From CAJXII01 sp965242915 (GTDB lineage: Bacteria > Campylobacterota > Campylobacteria > Campylobacterales > Arcobacteraceae): DNA of 64,000 nt. Below are positions 27,005-36,152 of this stretch, piece after piece. Each line of letters opens with the position of its first letter. Within the stretch, counting starts at the first letter, position 1. The translations under genes were made by a program, and so were the position numbers. Below the pieces are notes generated by a model, which saw only the letters and a list, made by a program, of their open reading frames with translations, was not told the DNA's origin and made no database searches. The stretch is from positions 193,091 to 257,090 of the forward strand of contig CBDETN010000026.1 of NCBI GenBank assembly GCA_965242915.1, in the 5' to 3' direction.

Positions 27005-27472
27005 TTACATTCCGTTTAGTAAAGACTCCATTCTACTCATATCAATCTTCTTTGAATCACCAGCTATATCATTGCTTTTTAAAATAATATCAATATTATT
27101 AATATCTTCTTTTCTATCATCATCATCATTATTATCATTATTATCATTATTGTCAATTACTTCTTCTGTTTTAGATTCAATGGTTTCTGATTCAATTATA
27201 GGTTTGGGTGTTGATTTGAGTGGGTTAGATGATAGCATTGATTCTATTTTATTAAATATGCCATTCATTTTATTTGATTGTTCAGTTTTATTATCACTCA
27301 TATTGTCAATATTATTTTCTAAGTCATCTTTTTGTATTGCTAATTTGGTTATATTATTTTCTAATTCTTGATTTTTTTCTTCTAAAGTTTTGTATTTAGC
27401 TTGTAATGATTCATAAGCTTCCATAAGTTGACTAACTGCACCGTCTAATTGTTCAATTGTAGCATTTTCCAT
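27005..27472 (-). CDS. Hypothetical coiled-coil protein, 155 aa
   Basis: Residues about 5-65 are a strong coiled coil (AVSQLMEAYESLQAKYKTL onwards, with leucines in heptad spacing). An acidic Asn/Asp tract follows (residues about 108-120, NDNNDNNDDDD), then a C-terminal helix IDMSRMESLLNGM. The coiled coil is reminiscent of ZapB-like division proteins, but that is only a resemblance. It precedes the 93-residue gene with no gap. The Asn/Asp tract is encoded by a microsatellite-like repeat. Confidence 0.65.
   Translation of the reverse strand: MENATIEQLDGAVSQLMEAYESLQAKYKTLEEKNQELENNITKLAIQKDDLENNIDNMSDNKTEQSNKMNGIFNKIESMLSSNPLKSTPKPIIESETIESKTEEVIDNNDNNDNNDDDDRKEDINNIDIILKSNDIAGDSKKIDMSRMESLLNGM
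27116..27152. repeat. Trinucleotide/9-mer microsatellite in coding sequence
   Basis: An ATC/ATT triplet run containing the nine-base unit ATCATTATT nearly in tandem. It encodes the Asn/Asp tract of the coiled-coil protein. Unit gain or loss would keep the frame. Confidence 0.7.
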
Positions 27473-27523
27473 AAGTATAAATTCCTTGTTTCTTCAAAAT
27501 TTTATCAATTATTTTAACATAAT

Positions 27524-29497
27524 TTAACTAATAATACCATCAATTAAAAGAAGAGATTTAATATCCGGTTGTTTACCTGTAAAAGAGGTATAAAGCTTAT
27601 CCATATCTTCACTACCCCCTTTCCCTAATATGATTTGCTTATATTTATTAGCTAAAGAAGTGTTAAATATTTGACTATCTATAAACATATAAAAAGCATC
27701 CGCACTTAAAACTTCCGCCCATTTATAGCTATAGTATCCAGCAGCATAACCTCCCGCAAAAATATGGGCAAAACCATTTTGGAATTTATTGTATGCTGGC
27801 GGTGTCATTGCACCAATTTCATCTCTAATATTATTTAGAAGTTCTTGAACTTGTAGTTCAGTTTTATATCCGCCTAAATGAAGTTTAAAATCAAAAGTAG
27901 CAAATTCAAGCTGTCGTACCAATGTAAGTGATGATTGGAAGTTTTTAGCACGCATAAGTTTATCTATAGCCTCTTCATCCAAAACTACCCCGCTCTCATA
28001 GTGTTTTGCAAAAAGTTTTAATACCTCTTTTTCGTAAGCAAAATATTCCAGGAATTGTGATGGAAATTCAACTGTATCCCAAGTAACACCGCTAATACCA
28101 CTTACAAACGGTTCTTTTACCTTACTTAAAAGATGATGTAAAGCATGACCCATTTCATGAAACAGTGTTACAACATCGCTGTGTCTTAAAAGTGATGGTA
28201 AAGTATCTGTAGAGGCTGGAAAATTACAAACTATATATGCAGTTGCCAATTCCTCTTTGCCGTTAAGTTCATAATGTGAATGCCAGTTATGCATCCACGC
28301 CCCACCCCTTTTATCGCTTCTAGCTTCCAAATCAATATAAATTCTTGATGTGATTTTATTATTTTGGGATATATCATAAACTTTAACTTTGTCATCCCAA
28401 GTTTTTGCGTCGCTGTTTAAAGTAAATGTAATGTCAAACAGTTTATTTAAAACTTCAAAAAATCCTTTTAAAACTGAGTTTTGTTCAAAGTATGGTTTAT
28501 AATACTCTTCATCAATATCATAGTTGGCTTTTTTTAATTTTTCACTGTAATATGCCAAATCATAGCTTTGACAATCATCCAAACCATCTTCTTTTAATGC
28601 TAGCGCCCTAACCTCTTCTAACTCTTCTTTGGCTTTTTGTTTACTATAAGTTGCCAGCTCTTCTAAAAAGTCTAAAACTTCATCTGTTTTATTTGCCATT
28701 TTTGTAACAATTGAGTATTGTGAATAGTTATCAAAGCCAAGTATTTTAGCTTTTTCATCTTTTAGTTTTAGTGTTTGTTCGATTAAACTGCCATTTTGAG
28801 GAGCTCTGGTACAGTAAGCTTTGTATATCTCTTCTCTTTTATCTCTATTGGTTCCGTAAGTTATATATGAGATATAAGACGGCATTTGAAGTGTAAACTT
28901 ATATTTTGTTTTTTTATCTTCTTCATCTACAAACTTTGCACTGCTTAAATCACTTTTAGGTATCTCTTTGATATCTTCTTCATTTTCAATTATCATCTCC
29001 CAAGCATTTGTTGCATCAAGTAAATTTTGAGAAAAATCTTTGCTAAGTTCACTTATTTTTAAATTTATCTCTTTTAATCTATCTTTTTTTTCATCACTTA
29101 AGCCACAACCGCCAAGTTGAAAATCTCTTATCTCATTTTCTAGAACTTTATTTTGTTCTATATTTAATGACCCTTTTTCATTATACTGTATATCTTTTAT
29201 AGTACTATAAGTTTGTTCATTCTGAGAAGTCTCTGTTTCATATAGACTTAAAATTGGCAAACATTCACCATAAACTTTTTGGGTTTCTTCACTATTTTTG
29301 ACACTATCTATATGAAAGATCGGAGTACAAAAAGCTTCTAAATCTTGAGCCATGAGTTGATATGGTACTACGAAGTTTTGATAAGTTTTATGTTCAATAT
29401 TTAATAATTCTTTTAACTCTTCTTTATTTTTTTCTATCATTCTTTCAAGTGTTTTAGCACTGCTTTTAAATTCTTTTAATTCAAACTCTTTAAACAT
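27524..29497 (-). CDS. prlC: M3-family oligopeptidase (PrlC/OpdA type)
   Basis: A 657-residue zinc metallopeptidase that degrades oligopeptides in the cytosol. The zinc site HEMGHALHH lies in VVTLFHEMGHALHHLLS at about residue 455. Further M3 signatures are present: WMHNWHSHYELNG, FVSGISGVTWDTVEFPSQFLE and GYAAGYYSYKWAEVLSADAF. No signal peptide is seen. The stop region is followed by the coiled-coil gene on the same strand after about 50 bases. Length fits oligopeptidase A (680 in E. coli). Confidence 0.92.
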   Translation of the reverse strand: MFKEFELKEFKSSAKTLERMIEKNKEELKELLNIEHKTYQNFVVPYQLMAQDLEAFCTPIFHIDSVKNSEETQKVYGECLPILSLYETETSQNEQTYSTIKDIQYNEKGSLNIEQNKVLENEIRDFQLGGCGLSDEKKDRLKEINLKISELSKDFSQNLLDATNAWEMIIENEEDIKEIPKSDLSSAKFVDEEDKKTKYKFTLQMPSYISYITYGTNRDKREEIYKAYCTRAPQNGSLIEQTLKLKDEKAKILGFDNYSQYSIVTKMANKTDEVLDFLEELATYSKQKAKEELEEVRALALKEDGLDDCQSYDLAYYSEKLKKANYDIDEEYYKPYFEQNSVLKGFFEVLNKLFDITFTLNSDAKTWDDKVKVYDISQNNKITSRIYIDLEARSDKRGGAWMHNWHSHYELNGKEELATAYIVCNFPASTDTLPSLLRHSDVVTLFHEMGHALHHLLSKVKEPFVSGISGVTWDTVEFPSQFLEYFAYEKEVLKLFAKHYESGVVLDEEAIDKLMRAKNFQSSLTLVRQLEFATFDFKLHLGGYKTELQVQELLNNIRDEIGAMTPPAYNKFQNGFAHIFAGGYAAGYYSYKWAEVLSADAFYMFIDSQIFNTSLANKYKQIILGKGGSEDMDKLYTSFTGKQPDIKSLLLIDGIIS

Positions 29498-29902
29498 TAT
29501 TGATCCTACGGCTTATTTTTTTGCGGAATTATACTATATAGTTTTATATTATTACATTATAATTTAAGAAAGAGGCAATGTTATAGTGAATACTATCTTA
29601 TTAGATAGATTTAAACACAAACATCTATATAAAGCTATTTCTAACACATTTACAACCTTTTCTTTTCACTAAATATCAATATATTTAGCCCATTTTTGGC
29701 ACAATTCAGACCCAAAAGAGAATAGCAAAATTTTATTTTTGAGAATTTTTTATTTTACATTCTATCTAAAAAAAGCCTAACTAATGAATAGGTGGAGTAT
29801 TGAAATATGAAAAATTTGAGTTGTTTTATAAATCAAGACTGCGTCGTGTGTATTCTGTTTAGAAATTTAAAAATAAGAAGATGACTATATATAAACTTCT
29901 AA
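29498..29902. other. Intergenic stretch left of the IS21 element
   Basis: No convincing gene. A 28-codon frame (GTG 29586 to TAA 29672) and a 25-codon frame near 29806 exist but lack support. Bases 29824-29860 resemble 63618-63650 (17 identical bases, TTTTATAAATCAAGACT, then partial match). Bases 29896-29902 (CTTCTAA) are the left target-site copy of the IS21 element. Confidence 0.5.
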
Positions 29903-30001
29903 TACAAATATCACTCAACAAAGACACCGTATCACAAACACTTGGACACTTACAAATTTGAAATATTCTCTAACAACATTTTAGCATAAAGTGTCCAAGT
30001 G

Positions 30002-30742
30002 TTAATTTATTTTTGACATAATTTTTCTCATTGATGTACCTTTTAGTTCAACTCTATGTGAAGAATGTACAATCCTATCTAATATTGCATCAGCAACAGT
30101 ATCATTATTTAAATAATCATACCACTGTGATACAGGAAGTTGAGAGGTGAGAATTATTGATGATAAGTCAACTCTACTTTCTATAATTTCTAATAAATTT
30201 GTAGCATCATCAGCTGATAATGGATTTATTCCAAAGTCATCTAAAATAAGAATACTATATTTGCTAAGTTTTCGTAAGAAATTTGTATATGTTCCATCTG
30301 CTCTTGCGATTGATATATCTTCAAGTATTGTAGGAACTCTAATATAATAAGCTTTAAATCCATCCATGATAGAACGATTAGCTAGTGCTTGTGCGAGATA
30401 AGATTTACCAGTTCCTGTTTTACCTGTAATGATAATATTTTGATAATTTCTTATAAAGTCCATATTTGCTAATCCTAAAATTTGTTCTTTATTTAAACCT
30501 CTTGTTTGCTTATAAACTAAATCTTCTAAAGTTGCTTGCTTATCTTTTATTTTTGATATATTAAAATTAAGTTTAATCCTTCTGTTGTGCTGATGTATCT
30601 CTTGGGCTTCAAGTAGGTTGTAGAGTTTCTCATTAAATGATAATTTATCATAATTTCTATCTTCAATTTGTCGTAAGTATGCTGTTTTAAAGCCTTCTAA
30701 TTTTAATTCACTCATTTTATTTGTTACTGTTTCTTGGTTCAT
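30002..30742 (-). CDS. istB: IS21 helper ATPase IstB
   Basis: A 246-residue AAA+ ATPase that selects target DNA and stimulates the IstA transposase. It shows Walker A in IITGKTGTGKSYLAQALANRS (about residues 104-124), Walker B in SILILDDFGINP, and the arginine-containing C-terminal part (DAILDRIVHSSHRVELKGTSMR). It follows istA by about 15 bases. It appears intact. Confidence 0.93.
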   Translation of the reverse strand: MNQETVTNKMSELKLEGFKTAYLRQIEDRNYDKLSFNEKLYNLLEAQEIHQHNRRIKLNFNISKIKDKQATLEDLVYKQTRGLNKEQILGLANMDFIRNYQNIIITGKTGTGKSYLAQALANRSIMDGFKAYYIRVPTILEDISIARADGTYTNFLRKLSKYSILILDDFGINPLSADDATNLLEIIESRVDLSSIILTSQLPVSQWYDYLNNDTVADAILDRIVHSSHRVELKGTSMRKIMSKIN

Positions 30743-30757
30743 TTTTTTCTATCCTTT

Positions 30758-32281
30758 TTATTTATATTCTGTATTACCACGAATATTACTGTGGTTATTT
30801 TGTGCTATATTTATAATATTATTAGCAGGCTTTTTATAATAAAGCTTTTTTGATAATATTGATTTTATAGATGCAACTGTAGTGGCATTAATACTCATTG
30901 CATATCCTAAAGCTAAATCAACTTCATATTTTTCATATTGTTTTGCCAATGAAAGAATGGCATTTAGTTTTCTGTATGCATATGATGGAAATTGCTCTTG
31001 TTCTAATTTCATCTTTGTAAACTCTACAGTTTGAACCCCTATACTTTTTGCCCAGTTTAAATATCTTCCAGGATTAAACTTCGCATCTTGATATTGATGA
31101 TTTTCAGGTTGGTGCTCTTTAATAGTTGAATATTCACTATCATAATATCTTGGATGTGTGGCAATTAGCTTTGATTTATGATAAATCTCAACTGTAGATG
31201 TTGAGTATCTTACCTCTACTTTTTCTCCTAAATATTTAAATGGTACTGAGTATCTAGCACTTTGAAGCTCTATATGATAATCTATATTTACAGTTGCTAT
31301 TTTAAACTCTTTATAAATATATTGATTAGCTGCTAGTGGTTGCAAGTATGGTTCATCTAACTCTTTAAATAAAGTATCTCTACTTTTCTTTAATCGTTTC
31401 ATAACCTTAGAGTTATAAATATCAAGCAATGGAGATATAGCATCATTAAGTTCTTCAACATCAAAGAATTTTCTATGCCGAAGAACGGCTAATATCCATC
31501 TTTGAATTGCTTGAACTCCTTGTTCTGCTTTTGCTTTATCTTTTGGTTTATATGGTCTTGCTGGTTCAATTACACACCCATAATGATTTGCCATTGCTTT
31601 ATAACTTTCATTTAAAACAATCCCATCTTTATTATTTGAAATAACTGCACTTTTTAGGTTATCTGGTACTAATATTTTAGGTACTCCTCCAAAGAAGTTA
31701 AAAGCTTTTGTGTGCGACTTTATAAAGTATTCTTGCTTTTGACTAGGTGTTGCATCTACATATGTATAACCTGATGCTCCTAATACTGCTACAAATATTT
31801 GAGCTTTTGAAATAACTCCTGTTTTACTATTATAAATAGGAACAGTAACACCACTATAATCTACAAATAATTTTTCACCATTTAAGTGTATTTGTCTCAT
31901 TGATGGGTTTAATTTCTTTTTATATTTATGATAATAAGTTTTAAATTGAGTGTATCCATAACCATCAGGATTCTGCTCTTTATACTCTTGCCATAACAAT
32001 AGATATGTAACACCTTTTTTACGAATTTCTTTATCAATATATTCAACATCAGGTTTAGGTCTTAAAGATTGCCTGTGTAATATAGTTTGTTCAGGGAAAA
32101 GCATTTTATACATAATATCTTCATCATGCAATAAAAAATCTTCCAGTTTATCTGGTAATATCTCAAATCTTCTACAATATTCAGCTGCAGCAGATCTAGA
32201 TACACCAAGACTCTTTGCTATTCTCCTATATGAGAAATCCATTTGATACTTTAATTTTAGTATCTCTTTAATCTGTTTCAT
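30758..32281 (-). CDS. istA: IS21 transposase IstA
   Basis: A 507-residue DDE transposase. The N-terminal helix-turn-helix is about residues 5-30 (MDFSYRRIAKSLGVSRSAAAEYCRRF). The catalytic core has Asp in LFVDYSGVTVPIY, Asp in ILVPDNLKSAV and Glu in KAKAEQGVQAIQRW. I prefer ATG 32281 because GAGGAG lies seven bases upstream. ATG 32296 is also possible, with AGGAG upstream, adding five residues. Confidence 0.92.
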   Translation of the reverse strand: MKQIKEILKLKYQMDFSYRRIAKSLGVSRSAAAEYCRRFEILPDKLEDFLLHDEDIMYKMLFPEQTILHRQSLRPKPDVEYIDKEIRKKGVTYLLLWQEYKEQNPDGYGYTQFKTYYHKYKKKLNPSMRQIHLNGEKLFVDYSGVTVPIYNSKTGVISKAQIFVAVLGASGYTYVDATPSQKQEYFIKSHTKAFNFFGGVPKILVPDNLKSAVISNNKDGIVLNESYKAMANHYGCVIEPARPYKPKDKAKAEQGVQAIQRWILAVLRHRKFFDVEELNDAISPLLDIYNSKVMKRLKKSRDTLFKELDEPYLQPLAANQYIYKEFKIATVNIDYHIELQSARYSVPFKYLGEKVEVRYSTSTVEIYHKSKLIATHPRYYDSEYSTIKEHQPENHQYQDAKFNPGRYLNWAKSIGVQTVEFTKMKLEQEQFPSYAYRKLNAILSLAKQYEKYEVDLALGYAMSINATTVASIKSILSKKLYYKKPANNIINIAQNNHSNIRGNTEYK

Positions 32282-32505
32282 TAAAACTCTCCTCATTGAT
32301 ACACTCCTAATATTTTTAGAAGTGTAGTTTAATATGGAGAATATCTCAAACTTAAATTAGTTTTAATCCAGCAAATAAACTTAATTTAAACTTTCCTATC
32401 ACTTTTTTATTAAAAGTGTCCAGATAAAAAGTGATACGGTGTCTTTTTGTTAACCGCTAGGGTGTCTTTTTAGAAAGTGATATGGTGTCTTTTTGGGAGT
32501 GATTT

Positions 32506-32535
32506 TTGCACTTCTAATACACAAAAGGATATAAT
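32506..32535 (+). promoter_or_regulatory. Hybrid promoter formed by the IS21 right end
   Basis: TTGCAC (32506-32511) and TATAAT (32530-32535) are separated by 18 bases. The first five bases of the -35 are the last bases of the IS21 element and the sixth is flanking DNA, so insertion created the -35. It points at the truncated PLD gene. IS21 is known to carry an outward -35 at its right end. Confidence 0.65.
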
Positions 32536-32560
32536 CTAGACTCTATAATTAAAGGGTAAA

Positions 32561-32878
32561 ATGGTGCTTATTGATAACGAAAATAAAAATAAAAAAGTTC
32601 ATGAATGGATAAATGATAATACAAGTGATGGTACATTTGATATTGTTACTGGATATTTTACTGTTGGAGCTTTAGGTTATCTATCAAAAATTACAAATGA
32701 CAAAATAAGTAAATACAGATTTATTTTAGGTGATATTGTAAGTAGTGAACAATTACAAAGTCATACCATAGACTTATTAAATGAAAATATAAGTATTGAA
32801 AGTTCTTTAAAATTAAAAGGACTTGCAATAGAAGCTGTTGAATTTTTAAATTAATCAAAAGTAGAAACTAAAACATAT
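32561..32878 (+). pseudogene. Remnant of PLD-domain helicase-type protein
   Basis: ATG 32561, after AAAGGG, encodes 97 residues: KVHEWINDNTSDGTFDIVTGYFTVGALGYLSKI, then IESSLKLKGLAIEAVEFLN before TAA. Such N-termini belong to large proteins that join a phospholipase D-like domain to a SNF2/DEAD helicase, often in restriction or defence loci. Reading through the TAA gives SKVETKTY, the normal continuation of the domain, until the IS3 element starts at 32879. The rest of the gene is not found after the element, so it is a dead fragment hit by a nonsense change and an insertion/deletion. Confidence 0.7.
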
Positions 32879-34205
32879 AATACCACAAGAAAATAAGAAC
32901 GAAAAAATAAGATTCTTATTCCTAAAAAGTTAAAATAATAAAATATTTAATAGGGGTAAAAAATGAGTACAAAAAGAAGAATATTTACAGCAAAATTTAA
33001 AACAAAAATTGTTTTAGAAGTTTTAAAAGGTGAAAAGACTTTAAATGAGATAGCAAGTAAAAATAATATAACACCTAAAAATATCCAAAATTGGAAGAAG
33101 ATATTTTTGGATAATGCAGAGTTGGCAATGGAGCCTGCAAAGGCTATCAAAGAATATAAAGACGAAAACTTAAAATTACAATCTAAAATAGATGATTATG
33201 CAAAGATAGTAGGTAAAATGACAGTTGAAAAGGAATGGCTTGAGGAAAAGCTACAAAGCTTGGACTTATCTAATAAAAAAGAGTTGATAGAGTCTAAGCT
33301 AACATATATTTCAGTATCAACTCAATGTAAACTTATAAAATTAAATCCAAGCAGCTTATATTATAAGCCTATAGAAAATAAGCATAAAATATCACTCAAA
33401 GATAAGATAAATGATATTTATGAGCAAATACCAATATATGGAGCTTTAAAAGTTCATCAGCAACTTTTAGAAGATGGATACAATATAAGTTTGAATACTG
33501 TTTATAAATATAGACAATAGATGGGTTTAAAGCCAATATTAGCAGTTAAACCAATAAATCTATCAATACCAGATAAGCAACATAAAAAATACTCTTACAA
33601 GCTTAGAGGAGTTGACATAGTAAAAGCAAATCAAGTATGGAGTACGGATATAACATATATCAAGATTAATGGCGGCATGGTTTATTTAGCAGCTATAATT
33701 GATTGGTATTCTAAAGCTGTACTATCTTGGAAAATATCCAACACTATGGATTCAGCTTTAACAATGGATGTTCTAAATGAAGCATTATCGCTATATGGTA
33801 AACCTGAAATATTTAATACAGATCAAGGCAGTCAATACACAAGTCATATCCATACACAGACTTTAAAAGATAATGGCATCATTATCTCAATGGATGGTAA
33901 AGGTAGAGCTACTGATAATATTTGTATAGAGAGATTCTGGCGAAGTGCAAAAGTTGAAAGAATTTATCTAAATGAATATAACACAATTAAAGAGTTAAAA
34001 ACTGATGTGAAAGATTATATTGATTTTTATAATCATAAAAGATTTCATCAAACTTTAAATTATAAAAAACCAATGAGTTTTTATTATGATAGTTTAAAAA
34101 TTAATAATAAGGATTATGATAAATTAGTTGAAATTGTGGCATAAGGTAACAGGTGAAAAAGAGAATAATGATTTAGAAAAAGTTGTCTTGTCTTCTTGGG
34201 GTATT
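32879..34205 (+). mobile_element. IS3-family element, copy 1 (about 1327 bp)
   Basis: Terminal inverted repeats are AATACCaCAAGAA at the left and the complement of AATACCCCAAGAA at the right. ATAT flanks both sides (32875-32878, 34206-34209), a plausible four-base target duplication. It is nearly identical to the element at 40524-41792, which differs by two deletions (28 and 30 bases) and a few substitutions. The transposase has an in-frame stop. Confidence 0.88.
32963..34144 (+). pseudogene. IS3-family transposase with nonsense mutation, copy 1
   Basis: One continuous 393-codon frame, orfA and orfB already fused, interrupted by TAG at 33518-33520. Copy 2 has GAG there. The N-terminal helix-turn-helix (KRRIFTAKFKTKIVLEVL) carries Lys where copy 2 and the family have Glu (TAEFK). 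The coiled coil is at about 75-110. The DDE core is complete: TDITYIK, FNTDQGSQYTS and ERFWRSAK. Without translational readthrough this copy cannot make full transposase. Confidence 0.92.
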
Positions 34206-34350
34206 ATATTATATTGGTATGTCTCATAATAATAATTGTAATATTTATATATTTAAAAATTGGTATATTAAGTCTCATTTGGCTTTTATAAGATTTATAT
34301 TTCAATTACACTACAATACCCATAATAAAATCAATTAAGGATGATATAAA
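34206..34350. other. murA leader after IS3 copy 1
   Basis: AT-rich sequence between the IS3 right end and murA. It holds no continuation of the PLD gene, which indicates loss of its remainder. AAGGATG lies ahead of the murA TTG. Confidence 0.4.
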
Positions 34351-35616
34351 TTGGATTATTTAGAAATTATAGGTAAAAAGAATTTATCCGGAAGTGTTCA
34401 AATCAGTGGTGCTAAGAATGCAGCCTTACCTTTGCTAGCTTCAACTATTTTAGCTTCAAATGAAGTTCAAATTACAAACTTGCCAAATGTAGTGGATATA
34501 AGAACTTTACTTAATCTGCTTGGTATGTTGGGAGCTGCATTTAATTATGATAATACAAATATAAGTATTGATACAATTAATCTTAACAAAACAAAAGCTA
34601 CTTATGACATAGTAAAAACTATGAGAGCATCTATTTTAGTGCTTGGTCCATTGTTAGCTCGTTTTGGACATTGTGAAGTATCATTACCCGGTGGTTGTGC
34701 TATTGGTCAGAGACCTGTTGACCTACACTTAAAAGCTTTAGAGCAAATGGGTGCAAAGATTGAGATAAAAGCCGGATATATCTTGGCTACTGTTGATGGT
34801 GCTTTAAAGGGTGCAACTATTGTGTTTGATAAAGTAACAGTAACAGGGACTGAAAATATAGTAATGGCAGCAGCATTGGCGCTTGGTACCACAACGATTG
34901 TAAATGCGGCAAAAGAGCCTGAGGTGGTTCAGCTTTGTGAAGTTTTAGCAGATGCCGGGGTTAAAATTGAAGGGATTGGAACCAATAGACTTATTATAGA
35001 GGGTACGAACAGACAAACAGTACCATTCAAACCGTTTGAGATAATACCCGATAGAATTGAGGCAGGAACTTACCTATGTGCCGGAGCTATTACAAATTCA
35101 ACAGTAAAAATTGAAAATGTAGTCCCTATGCATCTTGATGCTGTTTTGGCCAAATTTGAAGAGATGGGATATAAGATATTAAAAGATGAAACAAGTGTTA
35201 CAATCCTCCCTGCAAATAAAATTAAGCCGGTAAATATAATAACTACAGAATATCCAGGATTTCCTACAGATATGCAAGCACAGTTTATGGCAGTAGCTAC
35301 AATGGCAGATGGGGTAAGTGTAATAGATGAGAAACTATTTGAAAATAGATTTATGCATGTGAGTGAACTAAGTCGTATGGGGGCAAATATACATTTAAAT
35401 GGAACAGTAGCAACTATCACAGGAACACCAAGACAATTAATAGGTACAGATGTAATGGCTACAGATTTAAGAGCCAGCAGTGCATTGGTACTTGCAGCGC
35501 TTGTGGCAGATGGTACAACAAAAGTACATAGAATTTATCATTTGGATCGTGGATATGATAGGTTAGAAGAAAAGCTTGTAAATATTGGTGCTGATATTAT
35601 TAGAGCAAAAGAATAA
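34351..35616 (+). CDS. murA: UDP-N-acetylglucosamine 1-carboxyvinyltransferase
   Basis: A 421-residue enzyme that adds enolpyruvate to UDP-GlcNAc, the first committed step of peptidoglycan synthesis. ISGAKNAALPLLASTIL is the N-terminal motif. The catalytic loop shows Cys in LPGGCAIGQRPVDLHL, the residue alkylated by fosfomycin. EYPGFPTDMQAQFMA and DLRASSALVLAALVADG follow. The start is TTG 34351 with AAGGATG upstream. The YceI-like gene follows after 15 bases. Confidence 0.95.
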   Translation: MDYLEIIGKKNLSGSVQISGAKNAALPLLASTILASNEVQITNLPNVVDIRTLLNLLGMLGAAFNYDNTNISIDTINLNKTKATYDIVKTMRASILVLGPLLARFGHCEVSLPGGCAIGQRPVDLHLKALEQMGAKIEIKAGYILATVDGALKGATIVFDKVTVTGTENIVMAAALALGTTTIVNAAKEPEVVQLCEVLADAGVKIEGIGTNRLIIEGTNRQTVPFKPFEIIPDRIEAGTYLCAGAITNSTVKIENVVPMHLDAVLAKFEEMGYKILKDETSVTILPANKIKPVNIITTEYPGFPTDMQAQFMAVATMADGVSVIDEKLFENRFMHVSELSRMGANIHLNGTVATITGTPRQLIGTDVMATDLRASSALVLAALVADGTTKVHRIYHLDRGYDRLEEKLVNIGADIIRAKE

Positions 35617-35631
35617 GAAAGGATTTACTTT

Positions 35632-36150
35632 ATGAAAAAAATACTTATAAGCCTCCTGTCATTTGTTTCCTTAGCCTATTGTGCCGGCGGGTGTATTTTA
35701 ACACAATCTAAAAACTTGGATGTTAGATATAGTGCATATAATGAAGTGTTAAAAATGGATGTGGCTGAAAAGTTTATAAATGTTAAATATATACCGGTAT
35801 CAATAGAAGGTACAAGGTTTAGTGAATTATTTGTAGGCTCTAAATTTATCATTGATACAACCTCTTCTAAACTTACAATACCAAATATGGAAGCTAAAAT
35901 AGTTGATATAAAAGCAGATAAACGAATCAAAGGTAAGCCTAGAACCGGTACTGTAAAACTTTTAGTAACAATGAATAAAAAAACATTAACTGTACCAATG
36001 AGATATAATTATGATAATGGACATTTTGAAGCTATTGGGATGCTAAAGTTAGAAGACTTTAATATTAATGATAAAACTTGGAGTAAAGTAACTATTGCCT
36101 TTAGTACTACTATTAAAGCTTTACTTTGTGATGTTAAAGTAGAGAAATAA
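35632..36150 (+). CDS. Secreted YceI-like protein
   Basis: A 172-residue protein with a signal peptide (MKKILISLLSFVSLAYC, cleavage near Ala18). The remainder has the layout of YceI lipocalin-like proteins, which bind isoprenoid-type lipids in the periplasm: NVKYIPVSIEGTRFSELFVGSKFIIDTTS, a central strand set, and a C-terminal WSKVTIAFSTTIKALLCDVKV. Conservation is weak, so this is a moderate call. It lies two bases before ciaB. Confidence 0.55.
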   Translation: MKKILISLLSFVSLAYCAGGCILTQSKNLDVRYSAYNEVLKMDVAEKFINVKYIPVSIEGTRFSELFVGSKFIIDTTSSKLTIPNMEAKIVDIKADKRIKGKPRTGTVKLLVTMNKKTLTVPMRYNYDNGHFEAIGMLKLEDFNINDKTWSKVTIAFSTTIKALLCDVKVEK

Positions 36151-36152
36151 AA

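Larger units (their letters stand above)
29903..32510 (-). mobile_element. Complete IS21-family insertion sequence, 2608 bp
   Basis: It carries istA and istB in order on the minus strand. The ends match: left TACAAATATCACTC, right (complement) TGCAAAAATCACTC. Multiple terminal repeats of GTGATAyGGTGTCTTTTT occur at the right (32431-32448, 32477-32494) and inverted at the left (29920-29935), as expected for IS21 transposase binding sites. Direct repeats of CTTCTAA flank it (29896-29902, 32511-32517), a seven-base target duplication. Both genes are intact, so it may be active and recently inserted. Confidence 0.92.

Noticed and set aside
29586..29672. 28-codon frame starting GTG
   Set aside because: No family resemblance, weak start context and an isolated position; treated as chance.
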